Of a DNA stretch of 13,398 bases, positions 7,596 through 13,398 are shown piece by piece. The notes below the pieces were generated by a model. It was not told the DNA's origin. It did not search any database and was given only the letters and a program-made list of their open reading frames with translations. A program made the position numbers and the translations under genes. The DNA is from JBCDBH01 sp039184055 (lineage in GTDB: Bacteria > Acidobacteriota > Thermoanaerobaculia > Multivoradales > J023): positions 1-13,398 of the forward strand of contig JBCDBH010000152.1 in NCBI GenBank assembly GCA_039184055.1. The letters are read 5' to 3'. Numbering within the stretch: position 1 is the first letter of the stretch; every line of letters begins with the position of its first letter.

Positions 7596-9311
7596 TCAGC
7601 GACGACGCATCATGAAGACCGCGGCGCCACCGAGAAGGGCGATGAGCAGCATCAGGCCGATCTCGCCGAGGGTCGGGATCTCGGTGAAGTCGATGCCCGT
7701 GCCCGGACGCGGATCCGCACAGATGTTGCAGGTACCGCTGATCGCCGGATCGGTGATCAGGGTCCAGCTGTCGATGGTGCCCGTGTCGCCAGCGGCGTTG
7801 TCGCTGACGCTCAGCGTCCACGTACCGGCGGTCGAGGTGAAGGTGCTCAGCGAACCGATCGGGGCGGCATCACCGGTCAGCCACGGCGTGTCGTCGTTAC
7901 CGACCGAGCAGATGTCCTCGGGAACGACAGCCGAGTCATCGTCGAAGGTCAGGTCGAAGTTGTTGTCACCGCAACCGAACATCGAGGCCGGGACGCCCGG
8001 GCGGTCGAGGATGGCGACGGTGCCGTCCGGACCGGTGAGCGAGATGATCAGGTCGCCGACCCACGTATGCGTGGTGACGATCTGCACGTCGAGGTCGTTC
8101 AGCGCCACGTCGGGGCCGACCATGATGTCGGACGAGCCGCCAGTCGGATCGTTGTCCGGCAGCGAGAAGCCAGCACCGGTCAGGGAGACCGACTCACCGA
8201 CGTCACCGTCGAGGGTGAAGTCGAAGCTGTCCTCGTTCGAGGCGATGACGAAGTCGAGCGAGATCATCGACTCGCAGGGGGTCGCCTGCTCGAGGTAGAA
8301 CTGGAACGGAACGTCCGGACCGGCGCTGCTGCCGTCCGTGATGTCCGGGTAGTTCGAGAAGCCCGAAACGATGAAGATGTTCGGGTCGAGGGTGGTCAGG
8401 GTACCGGTGACACCGGTGAAGTCGCCACCCGAGGCGCTCAGCGACGGCGCGATGGTGATGGTCTCACCAGGCTCGAGAATGCCGTTGACGTTGGAGGTGT
8501 TGGTGAAGCAGGTCTCGACGAAGCCCTGCTGATCGAGGATCAGCGAGCCATCGGTGAGGGAGAGCTGCGGGGTGCCCGCGCCGAACTGCAGGTCGTCGAG
8601 ACCCTCGGCGCCACCGTTCGGATCGAAGATGTTGATGCGACCGATCGGGGTCGGCGACGAGATACCGAGGAAGGTACCGTCGAAGGTCGCCGGGGCGGTG
8701 AACATGTCGATCAGCACGTCGCCGGTGTCATAGACCTCGACGTTGACGTTGCCTTCGGTGGTGTAGGTCACCAGACGCCCGCCGACCGCGGTGACGTCGG
8801 TGGCGTCGAAGATGAGATCGAACGAGTCGACGAAGGTGTTGGCGGCGACGGTCGGCGTCGAGTTGCTGAACGCGCCGACACCAACGACCACGACACCCGT
8901 CGGGCTACCGCCACCGGCGTCGTTGAGCGGGTTGTCCTGGATGCTGAAGCCCGGGATCAGGTCGCCAGCGTTGTAGCACGGGGCGCTGGTGGTGGCGTTG
9001 TTGAAGGGCGCCACGCAGCCGGTGATCGCGCCTGCGCCAACACCCGTGTTGTCGAAGGTCTCGAGCGGCAGGCCCGGGAACATCGCTTCGAACGCCATGC
9101 GATCGGTGAAGGTGGTGACCGTGCCAGCGGGGATCGGCTGGACGAAGGCGGCAGTCTGGTTCTGGATGGCCTTGACCTCTTCTGGGGTCGGCTGGCCGTT
9201 GACGGAGATCCAGTCAACCAGGCTGTCCTGCGCCAGGACGGGCGCGGCGGTGAGAATCAGGAAGCAGGCGAGGCCGCCTACCAAGAGCGAACGAATCTGA
9301 CTGCGGTGCAT
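7596..9311 (-). CDS. Secreted P-domain (Homo-B) protein with IPTL-CTERM sorting signal, paralogue 2
   Basis: The protein has 571 residues from the ATG at 9311. The frame is open up to a GTG at 9608, but the ATG at 9311 directly begins a good signal peptide (MHRSQIRSLL, hydrophobic core, cleavage after APVLA near residue 27), and GGGGGA lies about 11 bases upstream, so the longer frame is rejected. The domain order equals that of paralogue 1: beta-rich N-terminal domain (~68-245), IEPGET-like middle domain (LEPGET, ~257-368), P domain (~394-521), CxxC, then IPTLGEIG, hydrophobic stretch and RRR. All eight extracytoplasmic cysteines are conserved. From the signal-peptide cleavage site to within about 50 residues of the end the two genes align without gaps at a constant offset of 1849 bp. 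Function unknown; a cell-surface or matrix protein is inferred. It is divergent from the str operon. Confidence 0.85.
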   Translation of the reverse strand: MHRSQIRSLLVGGLACFLILTAAPVLAQDSLVDWISVNGQPTPEEVKAIQNQTAAFVQPIPAGTVTTFTDRMAFEAMFPGLPLETFDNTGVGAGAITGCVAPFNNATTSAPCYNAGDLIPGFSIQDNPLNDAGGGSPTGVVVVGVGAFSNSTPTVAANTFVDSFDLIFDATDVTAVGGRLVTYTTEGNVNVEVYDTGDVLIDMFTAPATFDGTFLGISSPTPIGRINIFDPNGGAEGLDDLQFGAGTPQLSLTDGSLILDQQGFVETCFTNTSNVNGILEPGETITIAPSLSASGGDFTGVTGTLTTLDPNIFIVSGFSNYPDITDGSSAGPDVPFQFYLEQATPCESMISLDFVIASNEDSFDFTLDGDVGESVSLTGAGFSLPDNDPTGGSSDIMVGPDVALNDLDVQIVTTHTWVGDLIISLTGPDGTVAILDRPGVPASMFGCGDNNFDLTFDDDSAVVPEDICSVGNDDTPWLTGDAAPIGSLSTFTSTAGTWTLSVSDNAAGDTGTIDSWTLITDPAISGTCNICADPRPGTGIDFTEIPTLGEIGLMLLIALLGGAAVFMMRRR

Positions 9312-9660
9312 GGTTTGGTCTGTCCCCCGTGTCTGTGGTCGCGTTTTGGAGTGCGACAACTCGTTTGCATTGAATGCACGGTCTCGACGGTGGCTCGTTG
9401 GATTTCGAGTGTCCAGTCGATACTCTTCCGTGCAAATCGAGACGAAAATCGGCTGTCGCGCGAGCATAACACGCGGCTTTGAGGTCTTTGCAAGACCCTC
9501 ACCCGTTTTGCCTGTGTGCATAGTTGCTGGCTCGTCGTCTTCGGGAACGAGGCGCTGGCCATCGCGACGTCTCAATATGAATCGTGACGTCTTTATATAA
9601 GCCGGCACCTCCGTTATCTTGTCGAGCTCCAGGCGTTGGCCGAGAGAGCGGGAGAAAGGT
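9312..9660. other. Non-coding divergent region upstream of paralogue 2 and the str promoter
   Basis: I see no gene here. On the minus strand it must hold the promoter and leader of paralogue 2, but I find no good consensus pair; TTGCAA and TATGCT (9492-9463) are 19 bases apart and weak. Two perfect small inverted repeats stand out: TGCATT-G-AATGCA at 9366-9378, and GGTCTT-TGC-AAGACC at 9483-9497, flanked by GAG and CTC with a one-base bulge. Either could be an operator; neither has a U-tract as a terminator would. Confidence 0.4.
9561..9600. repeat. Two tandem 20-bp imperfect repeats, each with a GACGTC palindrome
   Basis: The units 9561-9580 and 9581-9600 agree at 16 of 20 positions. Each contains ATCG, then GACGTCT, then an AT-rich end (AATATGA and TATATAA). 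The GACGTC palindromes are at 9566-9571 and 9586-9591, 20 bp apart, about two helical turns. They lie 62-101 bp upstream of the str -35 box and about 250-290 bp upstream of paralogue 2, so they could serve either direction. Confidence 0.5.
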
Positions 9661-9661
9661 A

Positions 9662-9690
9662 TTGACGGCCTACGTGCCCATTGCTATAGT
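9662..9690 (+). promoter_or_regulatory. sigma70-type promoter of the str operon
   Basis: TTGACG (9662-9667) and TATAGT (9685-9690) each match the consensus at five of six positions and are exactly 17 bases apart. An extended -10 TG stands at 9682-9683. The bases right after the -10 box (CCCGC) form a GC-rich discriminator, which in well-studied bacteria goes with stringent (ppGpp) control of ribosomal promoters; that link is inference here. Transcription should start near 9694-9702, leaving an rpsL leader of about 300 nt. Confidence 0.8.
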
Positions 9691-9696
9691 CCCGCT

Positions 9697-9996
9697 TCCT
9701 TGGGCAAGCCTGAGGGGTTCAGTCGGCGGCCCTCCCGCGGAATCGAACATCGATCCAGTCGCGGGAGCCTCGATGATGGCCCTTGACCCACCCTCCGGTA
9801 GAGCCACGACCGTTCCACGGCTCGATGCGAGATCGAGGACATCACGTCTTCGAGATCAATTGCCACGGTGCAAGAACGACGGTGCAGAACAATTGCCACG
9901 TCGGCGCTTCGCGCGCCACGGGCGATTATCGATAGAGAGCTGACTCCCGCGTCGGGGATTCGTTTCCCGCGGCGACGGGGTAGGAGACCGTTTCGG
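9697..9996 (+). promoter_or_regulatory. Structured 5' leader of rpsL, candidate regulatory RNA
   Basis: The leader holds several hairpins. One pairs 9732-9739 (CTCCCGCG) with 9760-9767, with an inner stem ATCGA/TCGAT at 9742-9746 and 9750-9754. GAGCC (9801-9805) can pair with GGCTC (9819-9823), and CTCGAT (9821-9826) with ATCGAG (9832-9837); these two share bases and exclude each other. Further hairpins are GGCGC/GCGCC (9903-9907, 9913-9917) and CGGGGA/TTCCCG (9953-9958, 9964-9969, one G-U pair) just before the ribosome site TAGGAG at 9981-9986. None has a U-tract. A role in ribosomal-protein feedback is possible but not shown. Confidence 0.45.
9857..9900 (+). repeat. Direct repeat CAATTGCCACG, two copies, in the rpsL leader
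   Basis: The 11-bp unit is at 9857-9867 and 9890-9900, offset by 33 bp. Between and overlapping them ACGGTGCA occurs at 9865-9872 and 9879-9886, each followed by an AGAAC or GAAC. The cluster lies inside the transcribed leader. Confidence 0.6.
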
Positions 9997-10371
9997 ATGC
10001 CGACGATTCACCAGCTGGTCCGCAAAGGCCGCCAGCGTCAGAAAGCGAAGACGAAGAGCCCGGCGCTCCAGGCGTCGCCGCAGAAGCGCGGTGTCTGTGT
10101 GCGTGTCTATACACAGACGCCTAAAAAGCCGAATTCGGCGTTGCGCAAAGTTGCGCGTGTGCGTCTGACCAACGGTATCGAGGTGACGACATACATACCG
10201 GGTGTCGGTCACAACCTCCAGGAGCACTCGATCGTGCTCATTCGTGGTGGTCGTGTGAAGGATCTCCCCGGTGTGCGTTACCACGTGATCCGCGGCACCC
10301 AGGATACGGTCGGCGTCGAGGGTCGACGCCGTGGCCGTTCGAAATACGGTACCAAGCGACCCAAGTCGTAA
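9997..10371 (+). CDS. rpsL: 30S ribosomal protein S12
   Basis: The protein has 124 residues, the usual S12 length. S12 lies at the decoding centre of the small subunit and helps check codon-anticodon pairing. Family motifs are all present: QLVRK, PQKRGVC, TPKKPNSALRK, GHNLQEHS, GGRVKDLPGVRYH and the C-terminal RSKYGTKRPK. K43 and K88, the positions where changes give streptomycin resistance in other bacteria, are lysines, and D89, the residue methylthiolated in some bacteria, is kept. The frame is open further upstream (to 9868), but the ATG at 9997 gives the family N-terminus (MPTIHQL) and has TAGGAG ten bases upstream. It is the first gene of the operon here; the 25-bp gap to rpsG indicates co-transcription. 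Confidence 0.98.
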   Translation: MPTIHQLVRKGRQRQKAKTKSPALQASPQKRGVCVRVYTQTPKKPNSALRKVARVRLTNGIEVTTYIPGVGHNLQEHSIVLIRGGRVKDLPGVRYHVIRGTQDTVGVEGRRRGRSKYGTKRPKS

Positions 10372-10396
10372 GGCTGGCGAAGAGAGGACATGATCG

Positions 10397-10867
10397 ATGC
10401 CACGACGGCGTGAAGTTCCCAAAAGGCAGATCCTTCCGGATCCGCTCTACAACTCTCAGCTGGTCACCAAGTTCGTCAACGTGATCATGCGCGACGGCAA
10501 GAAATCGATTGCCGAGCGCATTCTCTACGATGCGCTCGACACGATTCGCGAGCGCACGCAGGACGACCCGGTGCGTGTATTCAAGCGCGCCATCGACAAC
10601 GTCAAGCCGGTGGTCGAGGTCAAGTCGCGCCGCGTCGGTGGTTCCACCTATCAGGTGCCCATCGAGGTGCGGCCGTCACGCCGCCTGGCTCTTTCGATGC
10701 GCTGGCTGATTACCAGTGCGTCGGGTCGGAACGAGAAGACGATGAAGCTTCGGCTCGCCAACGAGCTGATGGACGCCGCCGAGAATCGCGGCGCGGCGAT
10801 CAAGAAAAAAGAGGACACCCACCGGATGGCCGAGGCCAACAAAGCGTTTTCACACTACCGCTGGTGA
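10397..10867 (+). CDS. rpsG: 30S ribosomal protein S7
   Basis: The protein has 156 residues, standard for bacterial S7, which nucleates assembly of the 30S head by binding the 3' domain of 16S rRNA and touches the E-site tRNA. Seen motifs are PDPLYNSQLVTKFVNVIM with DGKK, SRRVGGSTYQVPIEVRP, RLANELMDAA and the C-terminal THRMAEANKAFSHYRW. GAGAGGA lies eight bases before the ATG; an ATG at 10390 is out of frame. In E. coli S7 represses its own operon by binding the rpsL-rpsG spacer; here that spacer is only 25 bp, while the spacer after rpsG is long and structured. Confidence 0.98.
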   Translation: MPRRREVPKRQILPDPLYNSQLVTKFVNVIMRDGKKSIAERILYDALDTIRERTQDDPVRVFKRAIDNVKPVVEVKSRRVGGSTYQVPIEVRPSRRLALSMRWLITSASGRNEKTMKLRLANELMDAAENRGAAIKKKEDTHRMAEANKAFSHYRW

Positions 10868-11130
10868 GTTCGGCCGCTGCTTTGCAGCGCCTTTCTCAGC
10901 GCGCTCCGAGAGCGCGCGGATGAATACCGGTGGCGGCGCGTCGGACGGCGCGCCGTTGCTTCGTCTCCAGCCTCCGTCGCGTCCACCGGATGCGACCCCG
11001 AAAGACGACCGAGATTCGATGGATGGCGACTCGTGTGGGTCGGCGATTCATCGGCCGAGGTCCGGCAACGGCGACTCGAGACAGCGGCGAGAAGTGAGAG
11101 CGACCAACAGCCTTCCGGAGCTAGCGAGCC
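10868..11130 (+). promoter_or_regulatory. 263-bp hairpin-rich spacer between rpsG and fusA
   Basis: Three perfect hairpins follow the rpsG stop. CGCTGC (10875-10880) pairs with GCAGCG (10884-10889) over a TTT loop. GCGCGCTC (10899-10906) pairs with GAGCGCGC (10910-10917) over a CGA loop. CGGCGCG (10934-10940) pairs with CGCGCCG (10949-10955) over eight bases. None is followed by a U-tract, so they are not typical terminators. The remaining 175 bp to fusA show no gene that I can support and no clear promoter. The fusA ribosome site GGAG is at 11117-11120, ten bases before the ATG. Confidence 0.6.
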
Positions 11131-13209
11131 ATGGCACGTACAGTCCCACTCGAAAAAACACGCAACATCGGCATCATGGCGCACATCGATGCCGGTAAGA
11201 CGACCACGACCGAGCGCATCCTCTACTACACCGGTATCAACTACAAAATCGGTGAAGTGCACGAGGGAACCGCGACCATGGACTGGATGGTCCAGGAGCA
11301 GGAGCGCGGTATCACCATCACCTCGGCGGCCACCACATGTTCGTGGGGCGACCACCGCATCAACATCATCGACACTCCGGGTCACGTCGACTTCACCGCC
11401 GAGGTGGAGCGTTCGTTGCGTGTTCTGGACGGCGCCATCGCGGTCTACGACGCGGTCGCCGGTGTCGAGCCTCAGTCCGAGACGGTGTGGCGCCAGGCCG
11501 ATAGCTACAAAGTTCCGCGCATGGCCTTCGTCAACAAGATGGATCGGGTCGGCGCCGACTTCTTCCGTTGCGTCGACATGATGCGCACCCGCCTCAAGGC
11601 CAATCCAGTGTGCATTCAGCTGCCTTGGGGTAGCGAGAGCAACTATCGCGGTGTCATCGATCTCGTGCAGATGAAGGGCATCGAGTACGACACCGAGAAC
11701 ATGGGCGCGAGCTACAACCTGGTCGACATCCCGGACGAGCTCATGGAGCAGGCCGAGGAGTATCGCGAGAAGCTCATCGAGGCGGTCGCGGAGACCGACG
11801 AGGAGCTCATCGAGCGCTACCTGGGTGGTGAGGAGCTGACGCTCGACGAGATCAAGGCGGCCTTGCGCACGGCCACGATCAACAGCTCGTTGCAGCCGGT
11901 GCTCTGTGGCACCGCCTTCAAGAACAAGGGCGTGCAGCCCTTGCTCGACGCGGTGATCGACTACCTGCCGTCGCCGCTCGACGTGCCGGCGATCGACGGT
12001 GTCTCGGCCGATGGCGAAGAGACGGCGCTGACGCGCGAGCCGGCCGACAACGCGCCGTTCTCGGCTCTGGTCTTCAAGATCATGACCGATCCTTTCGTCG
12101 GTCAGCTGGCCTACTTCCGGGTGTACTCGGGGCGGGTCGAGGCGGGCACGACGGTGCACAACGCCACCAAGGATCGCAAAGAGCGCATCGGTCGTCTGCT
12201 GCAGATGCACGCCAACAAGCGTGACGAGATCAAAGAGGTCCGTGCCGGTGACATCGCCGCCGCGGTCGGTTTGAAGGACGTCACCACCGGCGACACGATC
12301 TGCGACGAGAAGCACCCGATCATTCTCGAGTCGATCAACTTCCCTGAGCCGGTCATCTCGGTATCGATCGAGCCCGAGACCAAATCCGATCAGGACAAGC
12401 TCGCCAAGGCGCTCGCCAAGCTCGGTAAGGAAGATCCGACCTTCCGTGTCTTCACCGACAAGGAAACCGGTCAGACGCTGATTTCCGGCATGGGCGAGCT
12501 CCACCTCGAGATCATCACCGATCGTCTGGTGCGCGAGTTCAAGGTGACGGCGGCGGTCGGTCGACCCCAGGTGGCCTACCGCGAGGCGATCACCCGCGAA
12601 GCTGACGGCAACGGCAACTTCAAGCGTCAGTCGGGTGGTAAAGGTCAGTTCGGACAGTGCAAGATTCGCGTTCGGCCGACCAGCGAAGCGGACTTCGTGT
12701 TCAACAACCAGATCACCGGTGGCTCGATTCCGCGCGAGTTCATCAAGCCGGTCGAGCAGGGTATCCGCGAGGCGATGGAAAATGGTCCGCTCGCCGGTTA
12801 TCCGCTCAACGGCATCGAGGTCGACCTCTACGACGGCTCGTACCACGAAGTCGATTCGTCGGAGATGGCCTTCAAAATCGCCGGCTCGATGGCGCTCCAG
12901 GATGCCTGGAAAAAGGCCAAGCCGGTACTGCTCGAGCCCGTGATGGCGGTCGAGGTGGTGACGCCCGAGGAGTACATGGGCGATGTCATCGGCGACCTCA
13001 ACTCACGTCGCGGCCGGGTGCAGCAGATGGAGCAGCGCGCCGGTGCGCAGGTGATCACCGCCAAGGTGCCACTTTCCGAGATGTTCGGCTACGCCACCGA
13101 TTTGCGTTCGGTGACCCAGGGCCGCGCGAACTACAGCATGCAATTCGATGCCTACGAGCCAGCGCCTCAGGCGGTGAGCGAAGAGGTCATCGCCAAGGCC
13201 GCCGGTTGA
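11131..13209 (+). CDS. fusA: Translation elongation factor G
   Basis: The protein has 692 residues, normal for EF-G, the GTPase that drives tRNA and mRNA translocation on the ribosome. G motifs are intact: G1 AHIDAGKT at 17-24, G2 ERGITI at 58-63, G3 DTPGH at 81-85 and G4 NKMD at 135-138. Later family motifs include GMGELHLEI in domain III, the domain IV region with GGSIPREFIKPVEQG and GYPLNGIEVDL, and near the C-terminus GDLNSRRGRV and LRSVTQGRANYSM. It looks like the standard housekeeping EF-G1 rather than a divergent paralogue. It is followed by tuf after 25 bp, indicating co-transcription; it is separated from rpsG by an unusually long spacer. Confidence 0.98.
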   Translation: MARTVPLEKTRNIGIMAHIDAGKTTTTERILYYTGINYKIGEVHEGTATMDWMVQEQERGITITSAATTCSWGDHRINIIDTPGHVDFTAEVERSLRVLDGAIAVYDAVAGVEPQSETVWRQADSYKVPRMAFVNKMDRVGADFFRCVDMMRTRLKANPVCIQLPWGSESNYRGVIDLVQMKGIEYDTENMGASYNLVDIPDELMEQAEEYREKLIEAVAETDEELIERYLGGEELTLDEIKAALRTATINSSLQPVLCGTAFKNKGVQPLLDAVIDYLPSPLDVPAIDGVSADGEETALTREPADNAPFSALVFKIMTDPFVGQLAYFRVYSGRVEAGTTVHNATKDRKERIGRLLQMHANKRDEIKEVRAGDIAAAVGLKDVTTGDTICDEKHPIILESINFPEPVISVSIEPETKSDQDKLAKALAKLGKEDPTFRVFTDKETGQTLISGMGELHLEIITDRLVREFKVTAAVGRPQVAYREAITREADGNGNFKRQSGGKGQFGQCKIRVRPTSEADFVFNNQITGGSIPREFIKPVEQGIREAMENGPLAGYPLNGIEVDLYDGSYHEVDSSEMAFKIAGSMALQDAWKKAKPVLLEPVMAVEVVTPEEYMGDVIGDLNSRRGRVQQMEQRAGAQVITAKVPLSEMFGYATDLRSVTQGRANYSMQFDAYEPAPQAVSEEVIAKAAG

Positions 13210-13234
13210 TCGGCAAGAGAGGAACGGAGCAGTC

Positions 13235-13398
13235 ATGGCCAAAGAGAAGTTCGAGCGCAACAAGCCGCACGTGAACATCGGCACGATCGGTCACGTCGAT
13301 CACGGTAAAACGACGCTTACGGCGGCGATCACCCGGATCCAGGCGGAGCAAGGCCTTGCGGAGTTCACCGCTTTCGACAACATCGACAAGGCTCCCGA
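13235..13398 (+). CDS. tuf: Translation elongation factor Tu, 3' partial
   Basis: Only the first 54 codons lie in the window. The N-terminus MAKEKFERNKPHVNIGTIGH and the P-loop GHVDHGKT (19-26) identify EF-Tu, the GTPase that brings aminoacyl-tRNA to the ribosome; the visible end DNIDKAP is where the family usually reads IDKAPEE. The ATG at 13235 has GGAG five bases upstream and a further AGAGAGGA at 13216-13223. Position directly after fusA fits the classical str operon. Confidence 0.97.
   Translation, partial: MAKEKFERNKPHVNIGTIGHVDHGKTTLTAAITRIQAEQGLAEFTAFDNIDKAP

Noticed and set aside
7500..9482. 660-codon open frame on the plus strand opposite paralogue 2
   Set aside because: Shadow of the minus-strand gene: low complexity (G, R, V, D, E rich), runs across the terminator, and a similar shadow exists opposite paralogue 1 because the two genes are alike.
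9312..9608. 99-codon upstream extension of paralogue 2 to a GTG at 9608
   Set aside because: The signal peptide begins exactly at the ATG at 9311; the extension is basic, lacks any motif and would bury the signal peptide.
9740..9756. tRNA-like T-loop phrase GTTCGATTCC on the minus strand
   Set aside because: Flanking bases do not form a T-stem, and no acceptor, D or anticodon arm can be drawn; it is part of the leader hairpin.
9773..9943. Possible 56-codon arginine-rich leader ORF before rpsL
   Set aside because: No clear ribosome site, repeats in the protein merely reflect the DNA repeats, and the region is better explained as an RNA leader.
10899..10917. GC-rich hairpin after rpsG as an intrinsic terminator
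   Set aside because: There is no U-tract after the stem, and fusA/tuf downstream belong to the same conserved operon.
10855..12846. 663-codon open frame on the minus strand opposite rpsG and fusA
   Set aside because: It lies antisense to the certain fusA gene; long antisense frames without stops arise from GC-rich codon use. The translation is rich in R, D, V, L, H and shows no family motif.

Overview
The window is about 13.4 kb of GC-rich bacterial chromosome. It joins a set of envelope and secreted-protein genes (left two thirds) to the start of a conserved str ribosomal operon (right third). A Gram-negative host is suggested by signal peptides, IPTL-CTERM-type C-terminal sorting signals (IPTL, hydrophobic stretch, RRR), secreted proteins with MAM-like, CARDB-like and DUF11 modules, and a C-terminal tail around DGFESGD. 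To me this combination looks most like Acidobacteriota of the Thermoanaerobaculia/Holophagae kind. That placement is inference from family flavour, not a computed result.

Layout: (1) 3-1847 (+), the 3' part of a GT39/PMT-like membrane glycosyltransferase cut by the left edge. (2) 1875-4244 (-), a 789-aa secreted multidomain protein. (3) 4446-5753 (+), a membrane-anchored DUF58/vWA-like protein divergent from gene 2. (4) 5750-7438 (-) and (5) 7596-9311 (-), two tandem paralogous secreted proteins with a P/Homo-B domain and an IPTL-CTERM anchor, separated by an intrinsic terminator. (6) 9312-9996, a 685-bp non-coding divergent region with a near-consensus sigma70-type promoter at 9662-9690 and a structured leader of about 300 nt. 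(7) rpsL (9997-10371), rpsG (10397-10867), a 263-bp hairpin-rich spacer, fusA (11131-13209) and the first 54 codons of tuf (13235 to the edge), all on +.

The right side is a translation operon in the classical order S12-S7-EF-G-EF-Tu. The left side is not an obvious operon: strands alternate, two gene pairs converge closely (27 bp apart, and a 4-bp overlap), and the shared theme is export or cell-surface function. I see no CRISPR array, transposase, phage gene, tRNA or rRNA. No clear new multi-gene system emerges. The most interesting signals are the tandem paralogues with stretches of perfect nucleotide identity, their protease-free P-domain architecture, the tail of the 789-aa protein that echoes its own MAM-like modules, and the unusual regulatory spacers of the str operon.
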